64,000 bases of DNA from Nocardia grenadensis NBRC 108939. GTDB lineage: Bacteria > Actinomycetota > Actinomycetes > Mycobacteriales > Mycobacteriaceae. The stretch lies in the NCBI RefSeq assembly GCF_001613445.1, contig NZ_BDCJ01000020.1:62001-126000 (forward strand). The letters run 5' to 3'. A program made the position numbers and the translations under genes. Within the stretch, counting starts at the first letter, position 1. Every line of letters starts with the position of its first letter. Below are positions 17,123 to 25,561 of the stretch, one piece after another. Below the pieces are notes generated by a model. That model searched no databases. It had not been told where the DNA came from and saw nothing but the letters and a program-made list of their open reading frames with translations.

Positions 17123-17436
17123 GTCTCGCCGTGCAGTTCGCGAACCATTTGACGCATCTGCTCGGTGCTGATCTCGCCCCGCGACCATCGGGCCGTGATG
17201 TCGTCGGCTTCAGGACTGGGGGCCAGACCTTCGGCGCGGACCGACGCTCTGGCCTCCGCGGTCGCGCGAGTACGCTCGGCGGTCAACTCCTCGAAGACTT
17301 CGACAGGGATCATCACGGCTTCGGTCTTGCGGCGTGAACCCACCCCGACCGGTGTCCGGTCGCCGTGGCGGAATCGGTCGAGCATTCGTGGTAGCCGCTC
17401 GCGAGCTTCCCGTACTGACCATGTCTCGATCAACAT
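17119..17436 (-). CDS. Antitoxin combining a Phd/YefM-like N-terminus and a VbhA-like inhibitor
   Basis: 105 aa. Residues 5-50 (WSVREARERLPRMLDRF, then AVMIPVEVFEEL) resemble Phd/YefM DNA-binding antitoxins. Residues 60-103 resemble VbhA. They include SVRAEG at 65-70, which fits the (S/T)xxxE(G/N) Fic-inhibition motif whose Glu blocks ATP positioning, followed by TARWSRGEISTEQMRQMV. It precedes and overlaps the Fic gene. The two-part design would allow one protein both to repress the operon and to clamp the toxin. The inhibitor motif is seen; the mechanism is inferred from VbhA. Confidence 0.82.
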   Translation of the reverse strand: MLIETWSVREARERLPRMLDRFRHGDRTPVGVGSRRKTEAVMIPVEVFEELTAERTRATAEARASVRAEGLAPSPEADDITARWSRGEISTEQMRQMVRELHGET

Positions 17437-17441
17437 GACTT

Positions 17442-17466
17442 AAGTGTACCCGAATGTGTACACATT
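17442..17466 (-). promoter_or_regulatory. Operator upstream of the Fic antitoxin operon
   Basis: AATGTGTACACATT (17453-17466) is a perfect 14-base palindrome, and a related half-site AAGTGTAC lies at 17442-17449, immediately upstream of the antitoxin ATG at 17436. The position fits autoregulation by the Phd-like domain. Confidence 0.65.
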
Positions 17467-17538
17467 AGACGCGGTCGAGCTGCTCATGCTGTTCAAGTAC
17501 GCAGGTCATGATGTCGTCATCGACCGATCAACCGGAGT

Positions 17539-19221
17539 TCATCGTGTTGTTCGAACGTCATCCCGTTGCTCGCGCAGCGCTCGTCGGCGGATCTTGCCGG
17601 TTTGTGTTTTGGGTAGGTCGGCGAGTATTCCCACGGACCTGGGCCGTTTGTAGGGCGCGAGGCGTTCCCGGGCGAACGCGATCAGCGCGTCGGCGTCGGC
17701 GGTGTGGCCGTCTTTCAGGGAGACGTAGGCGGCTACCGACTCGCCTCGGTATTCGTCGGCAACGCCCACGACAGCAGCTTCGAGTACGGCCGGGTGTTCA
17801 TAGAGAACGTCCTCGACCTCGCGCGGCCATACCTTGTACCCGGAGACGTTGATCTGGTCTTTGATGCGGTCGACCAGGTAGACCCACCCGTGTTCGTCCA
17901 CGATCGCGCTATCCCCGGTTCGGAGGCGACCTTCGGGTAGAGCGGCCTCGGATTCTTCTGGCTTACGCCAGTATCCGCCGATGACCTGGCGCCCGGTGAC
18001 GACAAGTTCGCCCTGACTGCCGGGCGGGAGGGGGTGGCCTTCAGGGGCGACCACCTGGACCTTCACCCCCGGCAGCGGCAGTCCGATGGACAGCGTCCCG
18101 CTGTCCGGATCGACCGGCGCACTCACCCCCGGCGGCACTGCCGTGACCGCCGACGACGTCTCGGTCATCCCATACGCGTTGTGGATGTAATGCCCGAACC
18201 TCTCCCGAAACCGCTCGACCGTACTCGGCGGAACCGGCGCACCCCCGCTGTACAGCGTCTTGATCGACGTGAAGTGTTCCGCGGAAGCGTATTCCGAGTT
18301 CATCATCGCGTTGAAGGCGGTGATGGAGCCGATGGTGTAGGTGACCCCGTGCTCGCGGATCGCGTCGACGGCGACCTCGGTGTGGAACCGGCCCGTGAAG
18401 ACCAGGGCCGTGCGTTCGGTGAGAGCGAGGGAGCCGATGACCACGGCGCCCGTGATGTGGAAGAGCGGGGCGAGGGCGTAGACGACGTCGCCGGTGTTGA
18501 TGCCGGCCAGTTCGGCGAAGCTGGTAGTTACCGCGAGGACGTTGGTGTGCGAGTTCATCGCGCCCTTGGGCGGGCCGGTGGTGCCGGAGGTGTAGGCGAG
18601 GAAGGCCAGGTCTTCGCCGTGGACCTGGGTTTTCGGGGGGTGTTTGCCGAGGTAGCGGTGTGCCAAGCCGAGTAGGTCGGGTTCGGCGGGGGCCGCGGGG
18701 GCAGGTTCGCCGTTGAAGATGCGGCGGTCGTTGCGGCACTGGAGTTCTGATTCGGCGGTGCCGAGGACCCAGCGGACCGTGCTGTCGGCGACGTCTTCCC
18801 GGACCTGCGGGACATTGCTGTCGGTGGTGATGATTCCGACCGGTTCGGCGTCGTTGATCAATACCCGGAGTTCGCGGCCGCGGTACATAGGGTTGAGCAG
18901 TAGGGCGGTGGCGCCGAGTTTCCAGAGGGCCAGCAGGACGAGGGCGTATTGCGGGATGTTCTGGAGGTGGATGCCGACCCGGTCGCCGTGGCCTACGCCG
19001 CGTTCGGCGAGTGCGGCCGCGAGTGCGGTTGCGAGGTCGTCCGTCTGCCGCACGGTGAGGGTGGTGTCGAAGTAGACGACGGCGGGAGCGTCGGGTTCGT
19101 GGGTGACCCGGTCGTTCCAGGCCGCTACGAGCGTGTCGAAGTGGGGGCGTGGGGAAACCCCGCCCGCCGCACCCTCATCAAGTGCGGCGGACGGAGTCGA
19201 CCCGGTGTTACCGGTGGTCAT
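17539..19221 (-). CDS. AMP-forming acyl-CoA ligase
   Basis: 560 aa ANL-superfamily enzyme: TSGTTGPPKGA (P-loop, about 216-226), YGMTETSS (A5), RTGDSAIVDEHG (A7/A8), DRIKDQINVSGYKVWPREVE and C-terminal KTQTGKIRRR with the catalytic Lys. It activates a carboxylic acid to its CoA thioester through an acyl-adenylate; chain length cannot be read from the sequence. It is the last gene of operon A, overlapping the transporter by ATGA. Context suggests it activates the acid released by the upstream lyase, for example propionate or a branched homologue, which is inference. Confidence 0.87.
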   Translation of the reverse strand: MTTGNTGSTPSAALDEGAAGGVSPRPHFDTLVAAWNDRVTHEPDAPAVVYFDTTLTVRQTDDLATALAAALAERGVGHGDRVGIHLQNIPQYALVLLALWKLGATALLLNPMYRGRELRVLINDAEPVGIITTDSNVPQVREDVADSTVRWVLGTAESELQCRNDRRIFNGEPAPAAPAEPDLLGLAHRYLGKHPPKTQVHGEDLAFLAYTSGTTGPPKGAMNSHTNVLAVTTSFAELAGINTGDVVYALAPLFHITGAVVIGSLALTERTALVFTGRFHTEVAVDAIREHGVTYTIGSITAFNAMMNSEYASAEHFTSIKTLYSGGAPVPPSTVERFRERFGHYIHNAYGMTETSSAVTAVPPGVSAPVDPDSGTLSIGLPLPGVKVQVVAPEGHPLPPGSQGELVVTGRQVIGGYWRKPEESEAALPEGRLRTGDSAIVDEHGWVYLVDRIKDQINVSGYKVWPREVEDVLYEHPAVLEAAVVGVADEYRGESVAAYVSLKDGHTADADALIAFARERLAPYKRPRSVGILADLPKTQTGKIRRRALREQRDDVRTTR

Positions 19222-20567
19222 GCCGGGAGTTCCTTGCGGCTGGTTTCGCGGATGGTGGCGACGGTGAGGAGGCCGATGGCACAGACGCCCATCACCCAGT
19301 AGGCGGGGGACATCGCATTGCCGGTCGATTCGACGAGCTGGGCGGCGACATAAGGGGCGGTGCCGCCGGCGGCGATGGTGCCGATATTGAAGCCCAGCGA
19401 GACTCCGGTGTAGCGAACTGTCCGCGGGAAGAGTTCCGTGAACAGCGGGAACGCCGGAACCTGCACAACCCCGTTGAGCACCATGTAGAGGAAGTAGACG
19501 ATGCCGATTACGAGGATGCTCTCGGTCGCACCCATGATCATGAACGCCGGAAGCGCAATCACGACGTAGGCGAGATACCCGCCCACGAGTACCGGTTTAC
19601 GGCCGAACCTGTCCGTGAGCATGCCGCTGAGCGGGAAGGTGGCGCAGGCCAGGGCGATGGCGATGGCCGAGGTCCAGTAGACGGCGTCCTTGGAGAAGCC
19701 GAGGTTCTTGATCAGGTAGACGCTGAAGTAGGTCAGGCCGATATAGCCGGAGCCGTTCATCGCGATGGCAACGCCGACGACGCGGAGGACGGACCACGGG
19801 TTCTTGGTGACGGTGTCCAGCAGCGGGCTCTTGGTGACCTGCTGCTTCTCGGCCATCTCCTCGAATTCGGGGGTGTCCTCGAGCTTCATCCGGACGCGCA
19901 GGCAGACATAGGCGAGGGGGAGGGCGAGCAGGAACGGGATACGCCAGCCCCACGACTCCATCTGCTCGTCCGTGGTCATCAGGGCGACCACTCCGACGAC
20001 GGCGGCGGCCACGGCGAAGCCGAGGGTGGAGCCGACGGGGGTGAAGGAGCCGAAGAAGCCGCGTTTGCGGGGCGGGGCGGATTCGGCGATATAGGTCGCG
20101 GCGCCGCCGACTTCGCCGCCGGCGGAGAAGCCCTGGGCGAGGCGGACGAGGACCAGCAGGATGGGGGCGAGGACGCCGACGGTCGAATGGGTGGGGAGCA
20201 GGCCGAGGATGCCGCAGGCGATACCCATGCTGACCACGGTGATCACCAGGGAGTGGCGGCGGCCGCGGCGGTCGCCGAGGCGGCCGAAGAAGATGCCGCC
20301 GAGGGGGCGGGCGACGTAGGCGACGCCGAAAACGGCGAGGGTCGACAGGATCGACACGCCGGAATTGTCCGAGGGGAAGAACAGGGGGGCGATGGTGACG
20401 GCGAGGAAGCCGTAGACCGCGAAGTCGTAGTACTCGATGAGGGTGCCGACGCCGCCGGCGATGGCGGCGCGGCGGGCCACGGAGTTCGACTTCTTCGGTG
20501 CGGTCACCGGCAGCTGCCCGGCGGGCCGGCTGTCAGGGTTCTCGACGCGATGATCGACATTGGTCAC
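19218..20567 (-). CDS. MHS-family metabolite:H+ symporter (MFS)
   Basis: 449 aa with twelve predicted membrane segments. The N-terminal signature GTLIEYYDFAVYGFLA and loop GRLGDRRGRRHSL are typical of the metabolite:H+ symporter (MHS) subfamily that includes shikimate, dicarboxylate and alpha-ketoglutarate carriers. RLAQGFSAGGEVGGAATYIAE is a further family hallmark. The GTG start overlaps the preceding small dehydratase subunit by 4 bases. A second MHS transporter heads operon C at 37.3-38.6 kb, suggesting two related organic acid imports. The substrate is unknown. Confidence 0.88.
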   Translation of the reverse strand: MTNVDHRVENPDSRPAGQLPVTAPKKSNSVARRAAIAGGVGTLIEYYDFAVYGFLAVTIAPLFFPSDNSGVSILSTLAVFGVAYVARPLGGIFFGRLGDRRGRRHSLVITVVSMGIACGILGLLPTHSTVGVLAPILLVLVRLAQGFSAGGEVGGAATYIAESAPPRKRGFFGSFTPVGSTLGFAVAAAVVGVVALMTTDEQMESWGWRIPFLLALPLAYVCLRVRMKLEDTPEFEEMAEKQQVTKSPLLDTVTKNPWSVLRVVGVAIAMNGSGYIGLTYFSVYLIKNLGFSKDAVYWTSAIAIALACATFPLSGMLTDRFGRKPVLVGGYLAYVVIALPAFMIMGATESILVIGIVYFLYMVLNGVVQVPAFPLFTELFPRTVRYTGVSLGFNIGTIAAGGTAPYVAAQLVESTGNAMSPAYWVMGVCAIGLLTVATIRETSRKELPA

Positions 20568-21097
20568 TGCGGTTGTCCTTGGCGTGCGTGCTCGGCGAGC
20601 AGGAGTTCATACGAACCACCGGCCTCGATGACCTGAACGGTCCGCGGGTTCGGTGGGGTTCCGACCAGGTCGGTTCCCTCGGGCCGGCGCAGGGTGGCGG
20701 TGCGCCAGTCGAGGGCCACGGCGTCGTCGACCCGGACTGCGGTCGAGACGCCGGGGATCGTGATCAACGGCATGCCGTTGAAGGTCTCGCCGCGCCAGAA
20801 GCCGGGCGAGAAGGATTCCGCGACGATGGCCGCGATACCCGCGTTGCGGAGGGCGACCATCGGTGGATAGTGCGGATGACCGTAGCCGAAGTTACGGCCG
20901 CCGACGATGATATCGCCGGGGCGGACGCGGTCGGTGAAGGTGGGGTCGTAGGCCTGCATACACACCGAGCGCAGATGGTCGGGGTCGTAGGACTTGATAT
21001 TGGCGACGCCGACGACGAGGTCGATATCGAAATCGTCGCCGAAGATCCAGGCGACCTTGCCTTCGATGATGTCCGGGGGTGGGGGATAGGCGCTCAC
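20564..21097 (-). CDS. Aconitase/isopropylmalate-dehydratase-type small subunit
   Basis: 177 aa swivel-domain protein like LeuD: VGGRNFGYGHPHYPPMVALRNAGIAAIVAES matches the conserved substrate-binding loop. It would pair with the large subunit encoded immediately upstream (GTGA overlap) to form a hydro-lyase. Relatives include isopropylmalate, citraconate/maleate and dimethylmaleate hydratases. It lies in a catabolic operon without leucine genes and next to an isocitrate-lyase-family enzyme, so a role in leucine synthesis is unlikely. The true substrate is not determinable from sequence alone. Confidence 0.83.
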   Translation of the reverse strand: MSAYPPPPDIIEGKVAWIFGDDFDIDLVVGVANIKSYDPDHLRSVCMQAYDPTFTDRVRPGDIIVGGRNFGYGHPHYPPMVALRNAGIAAIVAESFSPGFWRGETFNGMPLITIPGVSTAVRVDDAVALDWRTATLRRPEGTDLVGTPPNPRTVQVIEAGGSYELLLAEHARQGQPQ

Positions 21098-22359
21098 TGG
21101 ACCGACTCCTGGATGGTGCCGGCCAGGGCGCTGGCGGCGACGGTGTAGGGGGAGCCCATGTAGATGTTGGCGTCGGGGCTGCCCATGCGACCGGAGATGT
21201 TCAGGACGCCGGTGGAGATACAGTTCTCACCCGCTTGCAGGGGTTTCTGGTAGCCGAAGCAGAAATCGCAGCTCGATATATTGATATGCGCACCTGCGGC
21301 GCGAAGCACATCGAGGATGCCCTCCCGCTCGGCCTGCTCGTACACCTTCTGTGAGGTGGGGACGACATTGAGTTCGACGCCGGGGGCGACCTTGCGGCCG
21401 TCGAGGACGAGGGCGGCCGCGCGTAGATCTTCGATGCGGCCGCTGGCGCAGGAGCCGATGAACGCCTTGGTGATGGGTGTGCCGGCGAGTTCCTGGGCGG
21501 TTTTGGTGTTGACCGCGCGGGCCGAGCCGGGGAGTACCACCCGGGGAGTCAGGGTGGAGAGGTTGATGGTGTGGCGGGCCGCGTAGGTGGCGTCGGGGTC
21601 GGGGTAGACCGAGTCGAAGTCGCGACGGGCGACATTCTTCGCGTAGGCGAGGGACGTCTCGTCCGGTTCGAAAAGAGCGGAGACCGCGCCGGTGAACATG
21701 GCCATTCCGCACAGGCCCTGGCGGTGGTCGATGGTCATGGCGCGGGCGCCGGGGCCGCCGAATTCCATCACCTGATGGGCGCAGCCGTCGGCGCCGACCA
21801 TATCGATGATGGTGTGCACGAGGTCGCGGCTGTCGACGCCGGGCGGGAATTCGCCGACGAGGTCGAAACGGGTGGTGGCGGGGATATCGACGAAGACGCG
21901 GCCGGTGACCCAGGCTTCGATGAGGTCGCGGCGGATGCCCCAGCCGAGGGCGCCGAACGCGCCGATACCGCTGATATGGCCGTCGAAATGGACCAGGAAC
22001 TCGCCGGGGATCGCCAAGCCCAGCTCGGCGGTGAGTTGGTGGCCGATACCGCGGCCCTCGTGCAGCTCGATGCCGTAGAACTCGCACCAGTCGCGGGTGA
22101 CCTGGTGGACTTCGGTTTCCTTGTCGTTGCCCTTGGTGAGCATGTGGTCGATGAAGACGATGTAGCGGCTGGGGTCCGCGAGTTCGGTGATGCCGAAGTC
22201 CTCGCGCATCTGCCGGAACATCACATCGGTGTAGCCGGGGAAGTCGTAGGCGATCATCCGGGCCGGGTGCACGGCGTGGTTCTCGCCGGCGCGGACCGTG
22301 TCCTGATCCGAGGCGCGGCCCAGGATCTTCTCCGTCATCGTGTAACCCACGGCGGTCAC
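21094..22359 (-). CDS. Aconitase/isopropylmalate-dehydratase-type large subunit
   Basis: 421 aa from GTG 22359. Iron-sulfur ligands are present: Cys in GSCASGR (about 300) and CDFC (about 360). Other landmarks are FIDHMLTKGND, FVHFDGHISG-like substrate residues and GADGCAHQVMEFGG. It is LeuC-like but sits in a catabolic operon, overlapping the lyase gene by GTGA and the small subunit by GTGA. Hydration of a substituted maleate, as done by LeuC-like maleate/citraconate and dimethylmaleate hydratases, is the best contextual guess. A longer open frame to 23244 is an artefact of GC-rich DNA. Confidence 0.85.
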   Translation of the reverse strand: MTAVGYTMTEKILGRASDQDTVRAGENHAVHPARMIAYDFPGYTDVMFRQMREDFGITELADPSRYIVFIDHMLTKGNDKETEVHQVTRDWCEFYGIELHEGRGIGHQLTAELGLAIPGEFLVHFDGHISGIGAFGALGWGIRRDLIEAWVTGRVFVDIPATTRFDLVGEFPPGVDSRDLVHTIIDMVGADGCAHQVMEFGGPGARAMTIDHRQGLCGMAMFTGAVSALFEPDETSLAYAKNVARRDFDSVYPDPDATYAARHTINLSTLTPRVVLPGSARAVNTKTAQELAGTPITKAFIGSCASGRIEDLRAAALVLDGRKVAPGVELNVVPTSQKVYEQAEREGILDVLRAAGAHINISSCDFCFGYQKPLQAGENCISTGVLNISGRMGSPDANIYMGSPYTVAASALAGTIQESVQ

Positions 22360-23222
22360 TGCTCCTTCGCGGGTAGGTACTTGTTCTGCATGGCCTCGAC
22401 CTCGGGGAACCCGATCAGTTCCACGAACTCGTGGTGCTGGAGCGCATCGGCGCTGACCTGGGCGGGGGCCTCGCCCGCGGCCAGCCGCTTCAGGGTCTCC
22501 CGGGCCGCTCCGGCCACCGCCATCAGTACCTGGGTGGGCAGCAGGGCGAGCCGCACGCCGATCTGATCCAGGATCTCCGGGGTGAAATCGCGTTCGGTCC
22601 AGGTCGAGGCGGTGAGGGTGGCCATGAGCGGGACGCCGACCTCTTCGTGGCAGCGCTGCCACTGTTCGACGGTCTCGAAGGTCTTGGTGACCGGCATGAT
22701 CATGTCGGCGCCGGCCTCGACGTAGGCCTGGGCGCGGCGGATGGCGTCGTCGCCGCGGGCATCGGTGCGGGCGATCAGCAGGACGTCGTCGGGGATGGAG
22801 TCGCGGACGGCGCGGATCTTGCCGGTGGCCTCGGCGACGGTGATCAGGTCGACGGGGTCGCCCACGCAGATGGGGCAGGACTTGGGGGAGACCTGGTCCT
22901 CCATGAACATCCCGCCCACGCCCGCGTCGGCGAACTTGGTGGCGGTGCGGGCGGCATTGACGGCATTGCCGTAGCCGGTGTCGATATCGGCGACCAGCGG
23001 CAGCTTGGAGGACTCCCGGATCGTGCGGACCGCCTGGAGGTTCTCGGTCTGGGTGTAGAGCTCGGCGTCGGGGAGGCCCAGCGCCGCCGAGACGGCGAAG
23101 CCCGAGGCGCACAGGGCGCTGAAACCGGCCTGTTCGGCGAGGCGGGCGGTGAGGCCGTCCCATACGCCGGGGGCATAGACGAGTCCGTTCGACGTGAGGT
23201 CTTTCAAGGTCGGGCTGCGCAC
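22356..23222 (-). CDS. Isocitrate lyase/PEP mutase family C-C lyase
   Basis: 288 aa from GTG 23222, behind a GGAGAG site. It is a TIM-barrel of the ICL/PEPM superfamily: CASGFAVSAALGLPDAE, VADIDTGYGNAVN (metal-binding DxDTGYGN), FMEDQVSPKSCP and IARTDARGDDAI. Family lyases split 2-methylisocitrate or 2,3-dimethylmalate to pyruvate plus a second acid; others are mutases or oxaloacetate hydrolases. The usual KKCGH active loop reads KSCPIC, keeping the Cys but not the Gly-His. It is first in operon A and divergent from the IclR gene. The reaction is uncertain, and the second lyase at 35.7 kb has the canonical loop. Confidence 0.85.
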   Translation of the reverse strand: MRSPTLKDLTSNGLVYAPGVWDGLTARLAEQAGFSALCASGFAVSAALGLPDAELYTQTENLQAVRTIRESSKLPLVADIDTGYGNAVNAARTATKFADAGVGGMFMEDQVSPKSCPICVGDPVDLITVAEATGKIRAVRDSIPDDVLLIARTDARGDDAIRRAQAYVEAGADMIMPVTKTFETVEQWQRCHEEVGVPLMATLTASTWTERDFTPEILDQIGVRLALLPTQVLMAVAGAARETLKRLAAGEAPAQVSADALQHHEFVELIGFPEVEAMQNKYLPAKEQ

Positions 23223-23236
23223 CAGTCCACTCTCCG

Positions 23237-23271
23237 TTTCGCAATGCGGAATGCGTTTCGTATATCGATAT
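23237..23271. promoter_or_regulatory. Candidate IclR operator region between divergent genes
   Basis: TTTCGCAATGCGGAA (23237-23251) is an imperfect inverted repeat (TTTCGC/GCGGAA), and ATATCGATAT (23262-23271) is a perfect 10-base palindrome. Both lie in the 148-base gap between the lyase gene (start 23222, leftward) and the IclR gene (start 23371, rightward). This is the expected place for the IclR protein to control both directions. Confidence 0.5.
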
Positions 23272-23370
23272 GAGACGGTAAGGTGGTGCGGGTCACAAAG
23301 TCAACCCCGACCGGTGGATGTCTGTTCGTATGGTGACGAGACCGATCGCACGTCGAATGAAAGCGAGTGA

Positions 23371-24171
23371 GTGGCAGTGGTTGTGCCCGTGGAGTCCGAG
23401 GCGCCGGGGGGGCGCGATGTCGTGGGTGCTGTCCTCAAAGCGTGCACGCTGCTCGGTCATTTCAGTGCGGACCGGCCCGCCTGGACCCTGAACGACCTCA
23501 CCACGGCGAGCGGGATGAACAAGACGACGGTGTTCCGCCTGATGGCCACGCTGATCCAGGCGGGGTGGGTGGATCGCACCGAGGAGGGCGCCTACCGGGT
23601 GGCGATGCCGGTCTTCGAGATCGGGGCGGCCGCGCTGTCGAAACTCGATATCCGCTCGGCGGCAAAACCTTTCATGACCGAACTGGCGACCGCGTTCGGC
23701 AACACGGCCTATCTCATGGTGCCCGCCGAACAGGGCGCGGTCTGCATCGATCTGCTCGAGGGGCGGAATTCGCTCGTCGTCGCCGGGATCACGGTCGGGT
23801 CGGTGATGCCCTACCATGCCGCGGCGGGGCCGACGGTTATGCTCGCGCACTCCGAAGCCTTACGCAGCAAATGGATTACGGGCGAGCTGCCCGCGATCAC
23901 CGAGCGGACCATTACCGACGAGCGCCGGATGGTGGAACACCTCGACGAGATCAGGGAAGCCGGCTACTCGGTGAGCAACTCCGACTATCTGCCGGGGGTG
24001 GCCGCCGTGGCGGCGCCGATCCTGGGACGCGATGGTTCGGTGGTGGCATCCATCAGTGTCGGCGGGCGGGCCGAGGAATTCGAAGGCGACGACCTCGCCG
24101 CGAAGATCGAGCGGGTATGCGAGGCCGGCGCGCGGATCACGCGGATCGTGCAGGCGTTACCGCGGGGCTGA
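23371..24171 (+). CDS. IclR-family transcriptional regulator
   Basis: 266 aa. An N-terminal winged HTH spans about 18-75 (TLNDLTTASGMNKTTVFRLMATLIQAGWV). The IclR effector domain follows (IRSAAKPFMTELA, LMVPAEQGAVCIDLLEG, PYHAAAGPTVMLA, ending SISVGGRAEEFEGDDLAAKI). It is divergent from operon A and upstream of operon B, so it probably controls one or both in response to a small acid. GTG 23371 and GTG 23377 are both possible starts. A decayed copy of the C-terminal part of such a gene lies at 30.6-30.9 kb. Confidence 0.88.
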   Translation: MAVVVPVESEAPGGRDVVGAVLKACTLLGHFSADRPAWTLNDLTTASGMNKTTVFRLMATLIQAGWVDRTEEGAYRVAMPVFEIGAAALSKLDIRSAAKPFMTELATAFGNTAYLMVPAEQGAVCIDLLEGRNSLVVAGITVGSVMPYHAAAGPTVMLAHSEALRSKWITGELPAITERTITDERRMVEHLDEIREAGYSVSNSDYLPGVAAVAAPILGRDGSVVASISVGGRAEEFEGDDLAAKIERVCEAGARITRIVQALPRG

Positions 24172-24361
24172 AAACATCCGGTGGGGGTTCCGGCGGTGGC
24201 GCCGGGGCGGTTCGGCGGGTGAAAGCTCTTGCCGCTGTTCGGCAGCAGATCAATCCAAGATAGGTATTGATAGATGCCGAAACAGTGTTGGACATGTATC
24301 ACAGCGGTTTTTTACTGTGGTCTCGTTCACTAAGAAGAGCTGTTATCAGCAGGAGGAAACG

Positions 24362-25291
24362 TTGCCCCCCGCTTTCACACCGACCGAACTCGCCGAAAAG
24401 CTCGGCTCCGGGTTGTTGTCGTTTCCGGTCACCCATTTCACCGACGACCTGGCATTCGACGAACCCGCCTATCGGGAGAATATCGTTCGTCTCGGTAAAT
24501 ACGACGTCGCCGGTCTGTTCGCCGCCGGCGGGACGGGGGAATTCTTCTCGCTGACCCCGGCGGAGGTCGGCCGGGTGGTCCGGGCGGCCGCCGAGAGCGC
24601 GCCGACGGGCACCCCGATTCTCGCCCCCGCCGGGTACGGCACCGCGCAAGCGGTCGAAATGGCCCGCGATGCCGAGGCGGCCGGAGCCGACGGCCTGCTG
24701 CTGTTCCCGCCCTACCTCACCGAATCGTCCGCCGAGGGCCTCAAAGGCCATGTTCGTGCGGTCTGCGAAGCGACCTCGCTGGCCATCGTTGTCTACGGCC
24801 GGGCCAATGCGGTGTACACGCCGGAAATCCTCGCCGAACTGGCCGACGCCCACCCCAACCTGGTCGGCTACAAAGACGGTGTCGGTGACCTGGAGGCGAT
24901 CACCCGCATCCATTCGCGGCTGGGCGACCGCCTGATGTACATAGGCGGCCTGCCGACTGCGGAAACGTTCGCGCTACCGTATCTCGAACTCGGGGTCACC
25001 ACCTACAGTTCGGCGCTGTTCAACTTCCTGCCCGAATTCGCCCTCACCTTCTACCGGGCGGTGCGGGCGGAGGACAGGCCGACCGTGCGCCGGCTGCTCG
25101 ACGAGGTGGTGCTGCCCTATACCGCGATCCGTGACCGGAAAGCCGGATACGCAGTCAGCGTGGTCAAGGCCGGGATGATCCTGGTGGGACATCCGGCGGG
25201 CCCGGTACGGCCACCGCTGACCGACCTGGAAGATGTCGAGAGGGACTTGCTGATGGACATCGTAGAGAAATCCCGCTCGATCACCCTTTGA
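24362..25291 (+). CDS. DHDPS-family dehydratase, KdgD-like
   Basis: 309 aa from TTG 24362, placed by a strong AGGAGGAAACG site. It is a class I aldolase-fold protein: AAGGTGEFFSLT (substrate-binding GTGE), IVVYGRANA (proton-relay Tyr) and VGYKDGVGD (Schiff-base Lys). Sequence and length match 5-dehydro-4-deoxyglucarate dehydratases (KdgD), which dehydrate and decarboxylate to 2-oxoglutarate semialdehyde; other DHDPS relatives are lyases. It lies between the IclR gene and the ABC operon. No glucarate genes are nearby, so the substrate may differ. Confidence 0.83.
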   Translation: MPPAFTPTELAEKLGSGLLSFPVTHFTDDLAFDEPAYRENIVRLGKYDVAGLFAAGGTGEFFSLTPAEVGRVVRAAAESAPTGTPILAPAGYGTAQAVEMARDAEAAGADGLLLFPPYLTESSAEGLKGHVRAVCEATSLAIVVYGRANAVYTPEILAELADAHPNLVGYKDGVGDLEAITRIHSRLGDRLMYIGGLPTAETFALPYLELGVTTYSSALFNFLPEFALTFYRAVRAEDRPTVRRLLDEVVLPYTAIRDRKAGYAVSVVKAGMILVGHPAGPVRPPLTDLEDVERDLLMDIVEKSRSITL

Positions 25292-25393
25292 GAACAGTGT
25301 GCCACCGGCCGATCACCGGCGGCCGGCTCGCCGCGCCGGATCCGGCCGTCTCGTCAGCCCCGGCCGCGGACCTTCCAATGTTGTGAGGAACCC

Positions 25394-25561
25394 ATGATAT
25401 TTCGACCAGTCCCTTCGTCGCCGTCGCCCGGCCGGGCGACGCCTGCCACCGCGGGAGACCGCGGGTGTCCGGGCCTGCCGGCGGGCGCCGGCATCCACCA
25501 CGTCGCGGTCTCCGCGCTCAGCGGGTCCGTTGAAGGGAGCCGTTGTCATGGCCGTTCCTGA
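25394..25561 (+). CDS. Possible 55-aa leader ORF before the ABC operon
   Basis: ATG 25394 follows GAGGAA and opens 55 codons that end at 25561, overlapping the permease start at 25548. The peptide begins MIFRPVPSSPSPGRATPATA and has two Cys and several Arg/His but no recognised family. It could couple translation into the permease. Codon bias is only mildly coding-like, so this is tentative. Confidence 0.28.
   Translation: MIFRPVPSSPSPGRATPATAGDRGCPGLPAGAGIHHVAVSALSGSVEGSRCHGRS

Noticed and set aside
19149..20636. Long rightward open frame of nearly 500 codons opposite the MHS transporter
   Set aside because: It is Gly/Asp/Glu repetitive, mirrors a clear membrane transporter on the other strand, and is typical of antisense frames in GC-rich DNA.
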